64,000 nucleotides of DNA from Flavobacterium sp. SUN052 (GCF_028867935.1 NZ_JAPQNS010000001.1:1364001-1428000); one strand, 5' to 3'. Shown: positions 8,343 to 17,160, counted from the stretch's first letter. The notes: a model not told the origin generated them from the sequence alone. A program made the numbers and translations.

Positions 8343-9233
8343 GTGCTTCTCTCAGATCAGAATTTTTATGTGGATTATGGTATCGGTTTGCTCAAAAGCA
8401 ACGGACCAATGCACTATTTTCTGACCTATCTGAAAGTACGCCAGTTCACCCGCTATACATACGGTTCCTTCACCATTAACGAGGCACTATGTAAACACCT
8501 GAACCTGCGCTATAGGACCGTATTCAAACACATTCAGAGTGGTGTTGCGATGGGGTGGTTCCGGGCGGACACTAATAACGCTGAGTATTATCAGGTTGTA
8601 CGATTCGATTCATTTGCGAACCCTAACAGCCAAAAGAAGTTAACTACGGTAAAGGTATCGGATGAGTCACTTGATCGGATCTCGTGGAAAAACATCGCGG
8701 ATTTTAGAGCGTTTATCCAGGAGGTTGCCAATCAGAAGTATCTGAATTACAAGCAGTATAAATCGAACCCACAAGCCCAGAAAGAATGGTCGCATAGAGA
8801 TCACATGTACAATCGCAAACCGAAGCGGAGAGCAGTTAAAACCCGTAATGATCAAAAAAAGGGAGGGTCAATTACGCCACTAGCATGTTCGCTCGCTGCG
8901 AATTTATCCGGTAAGAGTATCGCTACTAGCCACCGCTATAGAAATAGAGAATCCGTTCAATCCTTCATTCGTTATAACAACCCGAAGTTAACCGTTGCAT
9001 CTACTATAATGCCCGGTTATGCGGATATTGCTCAGACATGGAATGAAAATAAAGCGTTAGCTCTCGATTATGTTATAGCTCACGATAGCAGTAAGGAAGA
9101 TCAGAAACGCAGTACTACTCGGGTATTGTGTGGACGATTCATTCCCTGTAAGAATGGTATTGTTCTTCGTTGCGCTGGTGAACGTATTGGTACTATTCCT
9201 ACGAAAGGTAGTAAGGTTAAACAGAAGAGGTAG
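8343..9233 (+). CDS. Winged-helix-like DNA-binding protein of the island (possible replication initiator)
   Basis: 296 residues from a GTG start (8343); the frame is closed by a stop only 12 bp upstream, so the GTG is nearly forced, and the first residues (LLSDQNFYVDYGIGLLKSNG) look genuine. Residues 20-90 resemble a helix-turn-helix domain (FTINEALCKHLNLRYRTVFKHIQSG...WFRA); the middle is very basic (RDHMYNRKPKRRAVKTRND), fitting nucleic-acid binding. It is the first gene behind the structured leader and is followed by DUF3871 and polymerase-like genes, a place where a replication or excision regulator would be expected. The function is inferred from position and the HTH only. Confidence 0.6.
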   Translation: MLLSDQNFYVDYGIGLLKSNGPMHYFLTYLKVRQFTRYTYGSFTINEALCKHLNLRYRTVFKHIQSGVAMGWFRADTNNAEYYQVVRFDSFANPNSQKKLTTVKVSDESLDRISWKNIADFRAFIQEVANQKYLNYKQYKSNPQAQKEWSHRDHMYNRKPKRRAVKTRNDQKKGGSITPLACSLAANLSGKSIATSHRYRNRESVQSFIRYNNPKLTVASTIMPGYADIAQTWNENKALALDYVIAHDSSKEDQKRSTTRVLCGRFIPCKNGIVLRCAGERIGTIPTKGSKVKQKR

Positions 9234-9604
9234 TATAGGGTAAAGGTGGTTATACCTCCCTAAACTCTCTTCTCATATCCCGACAATCGCTGAGGTTGTG
9301 GGGGTTTTGTATTTATCCCCCCCCCTCTTTCGCTCCCCAAACAATACCCCTACCCAATTTTCGCTTATATCCACGCATATATACCCCTGACCTGTACCAC
9401 CCCCTCGTCCGATGCTGAGTAGGTGGGTTACCCCCGGTGTCCGTATTGTACAAAAGTTTTAGCTCAGTGAAACACACACAGAGTTACCATATAACCGCTA
9501 TTCAGTGGATTACGGTAACTGAGAATCCTGACCAACACTATTATATGTATAGCACAAAACCCGATCTGCTCTTACTAACACAATCACCTTAAACAGTTTT
9601 ACAC
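9234..9604. other. Intergenic region with C-rich strand, possible origin or regulatory region
   Basis: 370 bp without a credible gene. Between 9300 and 9440 the plus strand is strongly C-rich and G-poor (CCCCCCCCCC tract at 9318-9327, then repeated CCCC blocks), unlike its surroundings. A strand-biased, gene-free stretch beside putative replication genes could be a single-strand or replication origin, but no iterons are visible. Confidence 0.4.
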
Positions 9605-9961
9605 ATGGTAACAGTAACCGCATTTCAACCACGCACCTCACAGGAAGGACGCGAATTCTTCTCTCTCGAACTCACCAGCGATGATCTGGAAATGGTGATT
9701 TCGCAACAAACGGGACGCTTCTATGCTACCGCGTATAAGTGCTGGATCACCTCAACGTTTACCAAAGCGATTTGCCAAAAGATGGTAGGAAAAATGCTTC
9801 CCGGTACTATTATCCGCTCAGAATGCGAACCTTATGAGTTTACCGTTCCCGAAACGGGAGAGGTGATCTCCCGTACCCACCGCTACGAGTATTGCCCCAT
9901 TGAGCAACGATCTATGGAGCAAACTGTACTGGCTCAACCTCCCTTGCTGGAGGTACTGTAA
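9605..9961 (+). CDS. Conserved-looking hypothetical protein beside DUF3871
   Basis: 118 residues, mostly beta-strand-like (VTVTAFQPRTSQEGREFFSLEL...YEFTVPETGEVISRTHRYEY), without signal or membrane segments. No family recognised with certainty. It is separated from the DUF3871 gene by a terminator-like hairpin, so it may be expressed separately at higher level. Compact beta-rich proteins at this position in element replication modules can be single-strand DNA binders, but no motif here proves that. Confidence 0.6.
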   Translation: MVTVTAFQPRTSQEGREFFSLELTSDDLEMVISQQTGRFYATAYKCWITSTFTKAICQKMVGKMLPGTIIRSECEPYEFTVPETGEVISRTHRYEYCPIEQRSMEQTVLAQPPLLEVL

Positions 9962-9987
9962 TAGCGCAAAATACGCATACCGAATAC

Positions 9988-10018
9988 AGGGGAGCCGATT
10001 GGTTCCCCTTTCTTTTTT
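9988..10018 (+). terminator. Terminator after the 118-residue protein gene
   Basis: GGGGAGCC-gatt-GGTTCCCC followed by TTTCTTTTTT. Confidence 0.65.
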
Positions 10019-10039
10019 ACACTAATCCCCAATTTTCTA

Positions 10040-11035
10040 ATGGAAAACATAAGCACTCAACTCGTGCAGCGAGATTCAGATGCACTTGAAGCGGTGGTAC
10101 TGGGTAACGAAACCTCCTCTGAGGATGCGTTTATCGTAGCCAACACCCTTCCCGCAACACTAGCTGATATTCAGCATCACCATATTATCCCTGTGTACAG
10201 CAAGGATAATGAACCGCTAATTAGCCACGGTGATCTGATCGAATCTGCGATAGAGACCGTGTACCGGATGTTCCCCTACGAAACGGTTCTGAATCCGGCC
10301 ATTCGGGTATCGCATCCAGTGAAAGGTAGAGTTCCCGCAGCGCGTAACAAACCCGCTAAGGAGTTGCAGGAGTGGGAGAAAACTATCTACTACGAACGCG
10401 CTGCTTTTGTGATCGAGATTCCGAGTATTTGCGAAACGATTGATGGGAATCCGTTATCCCTAACAGTGGGTGGGGTGAAAGCGTATAACATGGATAGCTT
10501 GCACCAGCGCAAAGGTGCTGATGAGCATTTTAAGGTATTTATCGGATTCAAGAACAAGGTATGCACCAATCTGTGTGTGTGGTCAGATGGGTATGTAGCA
10601 GATCTCAGGGTGAAATCACTGGAGCAGTTAGTAATGGGGATTACGAATCTGATTTCCCAGTATCGTGCCGAACAGCAACTGAACCAGTTAGCGGAACTCA
10701 CCCACTACGCGCTTACCGAAACGCAATTTGCGCTGTTGCTGGGGAGGTGCCGGTTGTATCACTACCTTCCTGTTGCTGCCCGGAAAGGGATTCCCACCCT
10801 ACTATTGGGGGATCAGCAGTTTAGCACCATTGCACGAGATTACTACCGGGATGGTTCATTCTGTCGCTTACCTGATGGTTCGATCAGCTTGTGGAAAGTA
10901 TACAACTTGTTCACGGGCGCAGTGAAATCGAGTTACATTGATACGTTTCTGGATCGCAACGTGAATGCGTTTGATCTGAGCAATGGGTTATTGCAAACGG
11001 TACGAGGAGGAGCGGATAACTGGTTTCTACGCTAA
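10040..11035 (+). CDS. DUF3871 family protein
   Basis: 331 residues, cytoplasmic. The stretch HHHIIPVYSKDNEPLISHGDLIE (residues 48-70) and the following RVSHPVKGRVP, YYERAAFVIEIPS and VGGVKAYNMD segments match my memory of DUF3871, a Bacteroidota family found on mobile elements, of unknown function and reminiscent of phage DUF932-type proteins. Residues 195-225 are helical and followed by a C-terminal domain ending SNGLLQTVRGGADNWF. Located between two terminator-like hairpins, upstream of a polymerase-like gene, so a role in maintenance of the island is plausible but unproven. Confidence 0.7.
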   Translation: MENISTQLVQRDSDALEAVVLGNETSSEDAFIVANTLPATLADIQHHHIIPVYSKDNEPLISHGDLIESAIETVYRMFPYETVLNPAIRVSHPVKGRVPAARNKPAKELQEWEKTIYYERAAFVIEIPSICETIDGNPLSLTVGGVKAYNMDSLHQRKGADEHFKVFIGFKNKVCTNLCVWSDGYVADLRVKSLEQLVMGITNLISQYRAEQQLNQLAELTHYALTETQFALLLGRCRLYHYLPVAARKGIPTLLLGDQQFSTIARDYYRDGSFCRLPDGSISLWKVYNLFTGAVKSSYIDTFLDRNVNAFDLSNGLLQTVRGGADNWFLR

Positions 11036-11045
11036 CTAAACCAGG

Positions 11046-11075
11046 GCAGAGGGTTTCACCACTCTCTGCTCTTTC
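11046..11075 (+). terminator. Terminator-like hairpin after DUF3871 gene
   Basis: GCAGAG (11046-11051), 12-base loop, CTCTGC (11064-11069), then TCTTTCGTC. The stem is short, so it is weak. Confidence 0.4.
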
Positions 11076-11084
11076 GTCTCCCAT

Positions 11085-11333
11085 ATGCTCGTAGAAAACG
11101 AATTACAACCCGTACGTTTCGATGCTGAACGAAGCTGTTTGTTCATTGGTCCGCTGGGGAAGCTATTCCGGGTGTACTGTCCGTTTCGGGTAGTTTGCCA
11201 AACTGCTTACCCTCCCTACCTCCCTGGTGAGGTACTGATCGTTACCCAGATTGGCGAAGCAGAACGCCACCAAATCCTTTTCAAGATCGGGTTGCATTTC
11301 TGGCCCCATCAGTACTTCATGCTGCACCGGTAA
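11085..11333 (+). CDS. Small hypothetical protein of the replication-like module
   Basis: 82 residues from ATG 11085, beta-rich (QPVRFDAERSCLFIGPLGKLFRVYCPFRVV...GEVLIVTQIGEAERHQILFKIGLHFWP), no signal peptide. It has the same strand and spacing as its neighbours and a sensible composition, but no family is recognised. It is probably a true small gene of the element rather than a chance frame, because the opposite-strand frame over the same DNA looks far less protein-like. Confidence 0.5.
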   Translation: MLVENELQPVRFDAERSCLFIGPLGKLFRVYCPFRVVCQTAYPPYLPGEVLIVTQIGEAERHQILFKIGLHFWPHQYFMLHR

Positions 11334-11358
11334 GTATGCGTCTTGAGCGTGAGCGGTT

Positions 11359-12936
11359 ATGCTGTATTTTGTTGGCCACGTTCTTTTGAGACGGTTTACG
11401 CTAAAAAAGAAAACCACTGAAAACGAACGTGGCAGTTTTGCATTCATTCTGCTAGCTTGCGGGGTACATCACCCCCTTATACCCTTGAAAGCTGTCATTC
11501 CTGAAAACCTCGATCTGAACAAGCATTATACAGATTACCCACCGGTTCAATACATTCCCAAATTCAACCCCGATCACGCGCTGTATATTCTGAGCCAGAT
11601 CACGCTGGTTCCCATCCGCAATAAAACCCTTGCTGATAGCTTGCAGGATGGATACGTACCACTGTATTCGCCACTGCTTCAAAAGTACGTACATGAATAC
11701 GCGAAATACCTGAAATATTTCATTGAAACCAGGGTGCTTGAAAGCGATAACAAACACTGGACTGCTGTTTATGGAATGCGATCTAAAAGTAAAGGGTATC
11801 GGTTTGTAAAGCGATATGAGCAAGAGGTTACCATCACTCAGGAATATACCTCTTCTTTTCACGATGTATTGGTGAAGAAGCGCAGAGAACAATACAACGA
11901 ATTACGTAAGGAATACGGGCATCTTACTAGGTGGCTCCATCCTGAATGCAGATTAACCATTGATGTTTCTACAGCATTAGATTATCTCCAAACCCGCAGG
12001 GATGCACAAATACGCGACCCATCGTTGCGAGAAGAGAAAAAGAAAAGTAAATGGTTTAGCTTTCAGGATGATTTCCACAAAGATCCGGTGGTGCAGTTTA
12101 AGTACGCTAAAGCAACGATGGAGGTAATTCATTCAGGGGAGTTAGGGTGTACTGTGGATACCAATGTAGGACGAATGCACACCGCATTAACCAATATGAA
12201 AAGCGAGCTACGGCATTTACTAAGCTACAATGGAGAACCAATGGTATCAATAGATATAACAAGCAGCCAATTATATTTCACCGTAGTATTATTCAACAAG
12301 AACTTCTATACACCTAAAATACGTGGGGGTTCACCCCTCAAAATACAGACAATAAACACTAAACTTCAAGTAGAAATAGCACCTCACACCCTAATGTTAG
12401 TAGATCTAATACAATCATTTGACAATGAGCTACTTAATAATTATAAGTATATGGTAGGTATAGTAGAAGGGGAAACCTCTTCATCAGATATTTATGAGTA
12501 TATGCTGCAACAATCGCAGGATACCGAGTCTCCCTTAGCTACCCGTGCTGCTGCTAAAACTGGAGTGTTTGAAGTGCTGTTTGGTAAGGGTAAGCGAACC
12601 AAAGAATGGAAACGGTATAACCAGCTATTTCCCTCGGTTAGTGGATTGTACCAAGCCATTAAAGAGGGAAATTACAAACGTTTAGCGTTGCTATTACAAA
12701 GCATTGAATCCCACGTAGTGCTGAAAATTGTAACGAAAACGATTGCCAAAAAGCACCCCCACATTCCGATGTTCACGATTCACGATAGTATTGCTGTACC
12801 CGTTCAATATGGAGTAATAGTTCGGGAGATCATGGAAGCAGAGCTCACGCGATTAACGGGTTTACGTCCCCGCTTGAAAATGGAGTACTGGAAACCGGAG
12901 TTGCTAGATTGGGACAAGTACCAAGCTGCTTTATAA
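11359..12936 (+). CDS. Family A (Pol I / T7 RNA polymerase-type) palm-domain polymerase-like protein
   Basis: 525 residues if started at ATG 11359. Three palm motifs occur in the right order and spacing: motif A VSIDITSSQ (D299), motif B RAAAKTGVFEVLFGK (R396, K400, G409), motif C FTIHDSIAVP (H475, D476). D299 and D476 would be the metal-binding carboxylates and R396/K400 the fingers-helix residues of family A polymerases. HDS rather than HDE in motif C is the form usual in T7-type RNA polymerases, so DNA or RNA synthesis cannot be decided. The N-terminal 290 residues show no 3'-5' exonuclease motifs and are not recognised. An inverted repeat sits at 11375-11433, inside the first codons, so a TTG at 11485 may be the true start (483 residues). 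Confidence 0.65.
   Translation: MLYFVGHVLLRRFTLKKKTTENERGSFAFILLACGVHHPLIPLKAVIPENLDLNKHYTDYPPVQYIPKFNPDHALYILSQITLVPIRNKTLADSLQDGYVPLYSPLLQKYVHEYAKYLKYFIETRVLESDNKHWTAVYGMRSKSKGYRFVKRYEQEVTITQEYTSSFHDVLVKKRREQYNELRKEYGHLTRWLHPECRLTIDVSTALDYLQTRRDAQIRDPSLREEKKKSKWFSFQDDFHKDPVVQFKYAKATMEVIHSGELGCTVDTNVGRMHTALTNMKSELRHLLSYNGEPMVSIDITSSQLYFTVVLFNKNFYTPKIRGGSPLKIQTINTKLQVEIAPHTLMLVDLIQSFDNELLNNYKYMVGIVEGETSSSDIYEYMLQQSQDTESPLATRAAAKTGVFEVLFGKGKRTKEWKRYNQLFPSVSGLYQAIKEGNYKRLALLLQSIESHVVLKIVTKTIAKKHPHIPMFTIHDSIAVPVQYGVIVREIMEAELTRLTGLRPRLKMEYWKPELLDWDKYQAAL
11375..11433 (+). promoter_or_regulatory. Inverted repeat at the front of the polymerase-like gene
   Basis: GCCACGTTC (11375-11383) and GAACGTGGC (11425-11433) are perfect 9-bp inverted arms 41 bp apart. 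A protein-binding site or RNA hairpin is likelier than coding here, which argues for a downstream start. Confidence 0.4.
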
Positions 12937-13259
12937 TCGTAAATGAGCTCACGGTATGGAGTGAGTGCTATACTAAACATCCTTTTTCGGTGATCATTTT
13001 CTTCCCTAATACTGGTCGAGTGTTGTCGACGTGTTAATATGGCTATCCTGCTAGTTAACACCAGTAATAGGGACAGTATTTGACATAAATGAGTAAATCT
13101 ATAAATTAAGTATGTATAAAAGAATCATAATTGCTCTTGTCGTTTACTTTGTTGTATCGCACATTGCATAGTTATTTGTAACTCGGTACCTACAAATATC
13201 CTAAAGTGACCTTTAGAAATACTCATTTAAACGTATCCTCACCATTTGCCAATAAGCTA
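12937..13259. other. Intergenic region between polymerase-like gene and surface protein gene
   Basis: About 320 bp with no credible gene. A partial inverted pair GCTCAC/GTGAGT near 12950-12965 could end the upstream transcript. No exact TAnnTTTG box was found; the region presumably holds the promoter of the next gene. Confidence 0.4.
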
Positions 13260-14516
13260 ATGCAAAATTGCTACACCAGACTGGTTGTACTACTACTGTT
13301 TGTTACTACCTCAGTTCATGGGCAACAGAATATTGTTATTTCTGGACCTTTATCACAAACTCCAGGTTCCCAAAACGTAATTATAGGATTAAATGCAGGT
13401 ACTATCCTTAGCGCGGGTGCAAGAGCTAATGTATTTTTAGGAATGTTTACAGGAAATAAAACTACAACTGGAAGCTTCAATACTTTCTTGGGTTGTACTG
13501 CTGGTCAGGAAACTACAACAGGATCCTATAATACTTTTCTGGGTTATAATGCTGGTAAGGAGACTACAACAGGCGGTCTAAATACATTCATAGGAGTTTA
13601 TTCGGGTAATTACAATACGACTGGTTTTGGCAATACTTATTTAGGTGTATTTTCAGGAACAAGTAATTCAACAGGAGGAAATAATACTTTTTTAGGAACG
13701 GATGCAGGGCGCTATAATACAACTGGTAATAATAATTCATTTATAGGAAACAATTCGGGCAGTAATACGACAACAGGTTACCAAAATACTTTTGTAGGAA
13801 TGACTGCAGGGCCTTCTAACACAACAGGATCGAATAATGTGTTTGTGGGCGTACAAGCAGGAGCAGCCAACACTACGGGGGGGAAGAATACTTTCCTCGG
13901 AAACTTTGCAGATGCCTTATCTGACAATATAAATAATGCAACAGCCATCGGTGCAAATGCAAAAGTCTCGATTAGCGACGCAATCGTTTTGGGAGATACT
14001 ACCTCCGGTATCAAAGTTGGAATTGGCACTACCGCTCCACAATTCCCCTTAGATGTAAAAGGGATCATCAATATCCGTGGTACAGGAGGAACCCTCAAAT
14101 TCAGCCATATAATTAATCCTCAATTCAATAAAAACGGGAACGATCAATTCTTAACCGTCAACGAGCAAGGGGAGGTGACACTATCTAAATACAGATTACA
14201 GGTGCAGCACCCGAATGACTGGGCAGATCGGGTATTCACAAATGGGTACAAGCTTGCTCCCTTGCAGGAGGTAGAAGCGTTTATCAATGCACACGGTCAT
14301 TTGCCCGGTGTTCCATCTGCTACTGAGGTGGTAGAACAGGGAGTAGATGCCACGCAGTTCAACGCCAAACTGCTGGAAAAGATAGAAGAAATGACCCTCT
14401 ACATGATTGAGTTCCGCAAAGAAAATGATGCACTCAAAGCATCGGTCAACCAGCTGAAGCGAGAAAACCAATCACTTCACAAAAAGATCAACCGCTATCA
14501 ATCTAAAACGCGGTAA
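13260..14516 (+). CDS. Secreted repeat protein, trimeric-adhesin/tail-fibre-like, with C-terminal coiled coil
   Basis: 418 residues from ATG 13260. The frame opens earlier at a GTG, but the ATG gives a clean signal peptide (MQNCYTRLVVLLLFVTTSVHG, cut near residue 21). Residues about 60-210 are 17-residue repeats of the form NTFLGxxAGxxTTTGxx, like the left-handed beta-roll of YadA-type adhesin heads. Then come a GIGTTAPQFPLDVKG segment, a module KYRLQVQHPNDWADRVFTNGYKL and HGHLPGVPSA, and a C-terminal coiled coil (LLEKIEEMTLYMIEFRKEN...). This C-terminal module is common on Bacteroidota surface proteins. Its role is presumably adhesion or surface coating; it is cargo of the island rather than a mobility gene. 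It may instead be a fibre-like remnant. Confidence 0.75.
   Translation: MQNCYTRLVVLLLFVTTSVHGQQNIVISGPLSQTPGSQNVIIGLNAGTILSAGARANVFLGMFTGNKTTTGSFNTFLGCTAGQETTTGSYNTFLGYNAGKETTTGGLNTFIGVYSGNYNTTGFGNTYLGVFSGTSNSTGGNNTFLGTDAGRYNTTGNNNSFIGNNSGSNTTTGYQNTFVGMTAGPSNTTGSNNVFVGVQAGAANTTGGKNTFLGNFADALSDNINNATAIGANAKVSISDAIVLGDTTSGIKVGIGTTAPQFPLDVKGIINIRGTGGTLKFSHIINPQFNKNGNDQFLTVNEQGEVTLSKYRLQVQHPNDWADRVFTNGYKLAPLQEVEAFINAHGHLPGVPSATEVVEQGVDATQFNAKLLEKIEEMTLYMIEFRKENDALKASVNQLKRENQSLHKKINRYQSKTR
13479..13903 (+). repeat. 51-bp in-frame tandem repeats
   Basis: Eight units of exactly 51 bp run from 13479 to 13886, each starting with an AAT codon of the N(T/S/V)(F/Y)(L/I/V)G box, plus a partial ninth. 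The DNA is diverged between units, so the period is kept by protein structure rather than by recent duplication. Confidence 0.8.
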
Positions 14517-14561
14517 TCGTCCACAACCTTTTTCTGAACACCTAACAATCTCCACCATTGT

Positions 14562-15566
14562 ATGAACCGTGCTTTTGCCAATTTTACTAAGTATACTTTG
14601 TGTTTACTTATAGCAGCTTGTGCGCTGTACAGTTGCCGCACCTCTGAAGAGGTATCTCCAACTGATAATCCTACTGCAACTAATCCCGCAAATACGAACA
14701 TCGGAATAGATGTTAGCAACCGGAAAGCGGTAGTGGCCGCCTATAACAAAGAATTTGGTTCACCTGTACCCGCGATTGGGTGGGTTGGAAACCTGGATAA
14801 CTGCCAGGAGGGAACCGCTGCAAAGGTATTTCTTGATGCTCAGTTGAGCCGGATAAACTATTTCCGAGCGATGGGCGGGATTGATGGTTCGGTGGTGTTT
14901 GTGGATTCACTGAATCGCAAAGCGCAAAAAGCAGCATTAATGATGGCAGTTGCCAATACGCTGAACCACCAACCACCACTAACATGGAAGTGTTATTCTA
15001 CAGAGGGGGCACAAGCAGCGGGCCGTTCTAACTTAGCTAGTAATTCTGATAATTCACCGGATTTTATCACACAGTTCATGGGTGATTACGGTGCTAATAA
15101 TACAGCGGTTGGGCACCGTAGGTGGATTCTTTTCCCTCGTACCAAATCAATGGGTACAGGTAATGTCGCCAACCCTACGAATAGATCAGCTTATAACGCT
15201 TTATGGGTAATCGGAGATACCTTTTACAAAGATACCCGCAGCCAAACCAGAGCGGAATATATTGCGTGGCCCGTTGCGGGATATATACCATATCAGCTCA
15301 TTTATCCTCGGTGGTCATTTCAATATGAGGGTGCAGATTTCTCGCAAGCGCAGGTTTCGGTAAAACTTAACGGTGCATCCCTAAACGCTTCTATCGTAAG
15401 CCGAACAGCAAACGGGTACGGAGAAAATACGCTGGTGTGGGAGATGGAAGCAATGAAACAACCCATTACCGATACAGTATACGAGATAACGGTACAGGGG
15501 GTAAACGTCTCCAACCAGCTGCGGAGTTTTACATATAAAGTCATTGTGATTGATCCTCAAAAATAG
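14562..15566 (+). CDS. CAP-domain (SCP/PR-1-like) lipoprotein
   Basis: 334 residues. The N-terminus ends in a lipobox (IAAC, Cys20; a second Cys at 25), so it is a lipoprotein. After a low-complexity Thr/Asn/Pro linker (residues 30-50) comes a CAP-like domain: SRINYFRAMGG, AALMMAVANTLNH and GHRRWILFPRTKSMGTGN; the His residues of NTLNH and VGHRRW are the likely metal site. A C-terminal Ig-like beta region follows. CAP proteins are secreted and bind lipids or act as poorly understood enzymes; the bacterial function is not settled. It lies 45 bp after the repeat protein and may share its transcript; both are secreted cargo. Confidence 0.8.
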   Translation: MNRAFANFTKYTLCLLIAACALYSCRTSEEVSPTDNPTATNPANTNIGIDVSNRKAVVAAYNKEFGSPVPAIGWVGNLDNCQEGTAAKVFLDAQLSRINYFRAMGGIDGSVVFVDSLNRKAQKAALMMAVANTLNHQPPLTWKCYSTEGAQAAGRSNLASNSDNSPDFITQFMGDYGANNTAVGHRRWILFPRTKSMGTGNVANPTNRSAYNALWVIGDTFYKDTRSQTRAEYIAWPVAGYIPYQLIYPRWSFQYEGADFSQAQVSVKLNGASLNASIVSRTANGYGENTLVWEMEAMKQPITDTVYEITVQGVNVSNQLRSFTYKVIVIDPQK

Positions 15567-15668
15567 AACACAAAAGCAAACACAAGAATCCTATATTTCC
15601 TTTTGTGTATATTTAGTACGATTTTTGGTAGTATTTATCAGCACATCTTCATGTAAGTTAACCAGTTA

Positions 15669-17105
15669 ATGAACCACACGCTCCATCAAATTTCATTCTT
15701 TACTTCACTACTGCTAATTCTTAGCATAGTAACAGCCACACGTGCTCAACAACCTCCCATTGTCTGGCAGAGGGTTATTGAGGATTATCCGAATAACATC
15801 CAGATAGCGGCTGCCACTGATGGGGGTTTAGGAATTATTTGTAACAATACAGGATTCCCCAGACCCTTGGAACTAACAAAACTCAATTCAAGCGGTAACT
15901 TGTTGTGGAGAAGTCAGATTAGAGGTTCCATACCTGATCCAAATGGTAGTTACATAGCCCAGCTTTACTTTCTGACTGCTACACGTGATGGTGGGTTTGT
16001 TGTTCTTTGTCGCGAAACGATAGGTGGTAGTTACAGACGATATGTGCTTGTAAAATTTGACAGCGCTGGAATACAATTGTGGTTAGAACCTTTGGCCGAT
16101 TATTACGAATCTTACTCACAGGGAGTTACAGAATACAAATCTATTCTTGAAAGTTCAGATGGAGGAATTTTAGTAGCTGGAAGCAGAACCACTACCCGCA
16201 CTTATGCTCCATTTGTGAAAAGATATACTTCGTTGGGTAAGTATGACCGGGATTTTCAAGTTGGAGGTGGCTCATTATTTGGTCAAGCTCCTTCCGAGAT
16301 TGTTATCACATCACTTGTAGAAACTAATATTGGGTATGCAGTATCGGGCATTTATTTTCCAACCTTGTCCGGTCCTGCTGCTGGAACAGTTAGGTTTATC
16401 AGTAAAGAAGGGGCGCTGGTCAATTCCATTAATTTTTCAAACGAATTAGCTATAGCGGATCTTGCTTTTGATCCCACGGATAATAGTTTGGTTGCCACTT
16501 CGAGAAATACCCAGGGCTGGGGTGTACTAAAGTTTAACATTGCCGGGGAGGTACGATTCCGCTCAATCATTCCACGCAAAGCTAATCAACAGGCTGCTTT
16601 TGTTAAAGTAGCTCCAAATCCCTGCGAGGGATATATTGTTGCCGACACAGATTCCACAAGTACAAGTAATACTAACTTTCGCATTACACGTGTTAGCCGT
16701 GATGGAAGTATGCTATCTTCTCAGACTTTTGGTGGACAACAAGCTGATTATCTGCAAGGTTTAGCTTTACAAGCTAATGGTAGTATTTTGCTGGCGGGTA
16801 CTACCCAATCAGTTGATGGAGATTTAATAGCAAGACAATTGATCTTACCAAGATCTTCAGATCCCGTTGGTTGGGTTTTGTCAGTTAATTATCTTACTAT
16901 GGATGGTCAATTAGCAAGTGTGTTGACTGGTAATTGGACCTCACCAACTACCTGGAACTGTGGGCGAGTACCAACAATTACCGACGCGATTCAGGTTTCA
17001 ACAGGTCATATTGTAAACCTTAATCAAGCTGCAACAGCTAAAAAGGTGTTGCTTCAAGGCACAATACGGTTAGATGCAGGAAGTTCGCTAAGGTTAGGTA
17101 ATTAG
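15669..17105 (+). CDS. Secreted beta-propeller-like protein with C-terminal beta module
   Basis: 478 residues with a signal peptide (cleavage near residue 26, TRAQ). The middle is built of repeated segments such as ATDGGLGIICNN, TRDGGFVVLCRE, SSDGGILVAGSR and QANGSILLAGTT, the pattern of beta-propeller / delta-60-type repeats. The last 60 residues (SVLTGNWTSPTTWNCGRVPT...GHIVNLNQ...GTIRLDAGSSLRLGN) form a small beta module frequent at the ends of cell-surface proteins in Spirosoma-like genera. No type IX secretion sorting signal is visible. Function unknown. A palindromic repeat follows the stop and may end the transcript. Confidence 0.7.
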   Translation: MNHTLHQISFFTSLLLILSIVTATRAQQPPIVWQRVIEDYPNNIQIAAATDGGLGIICNNTGFPRPLELTKLNSSGNLLWRSQIRGSIPDPNGSYIAQLYFLTATRDGGFVVLCRETIGGSYRRYVLVKFDSAGIQLWLEPLADYYESYSQGVTEYKSILESSDGGILVAGSRTTTRTYAPFVKRYTSLGKYDRDFQVGGGSLFGQAPSEIVITSLVETNIGYAVSGIYFPTLSGPAAGTVRFISKEGALVNSINFSNELAIADLAFDPTDNSLVATSRNTQGWGVLKFNIAGEVRFRSIIPRKANQQAAFVKVAPNPCEGYIVADTDSTSTSNTNFRITRVSRDGSMLSSQTFGGQQADYLQGLALQANGSILLAGTTQSVDGDLIARQLILPRSSDPVGWVLSVNYLTMDGQLASVLTGNWTSPTTWNCGRVPTITDAIQVSTGHIVNLNQAATAKKVLLQGTIRLDAGSSLRLGN

Positions 17106-17120
17106 TGTATAACCCCTTGA

Positions 17121-17160
17121 AATTTGCAACCAACCGTACACCTGCTGCAAACTGCAAATT
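17121..17160 (-). repeat. Dispersed palindromic repeat, copy 2 (inverted orientation)
   Basis: AATTTGCA (17121-17128) and TGCAAATT (17153-17160); on the minus strand it carries the family core TTTGCAGTTTGCA. It lies just after the propeller-like gene. Confidence 0.6.

Noticed and set aside
10390..10925. Several frames overlapping the DUF3871 gene
   Set aside because: All are out-of-frame shadows of the 331-residue DUF3871 gene.
13479..13903. CRISPR-like array because of regular 51-bp period
   Set aside because: Repeats are in frame, diverged and encode a 17-residue protein repeat; there are no constant repeats with unique spacers.
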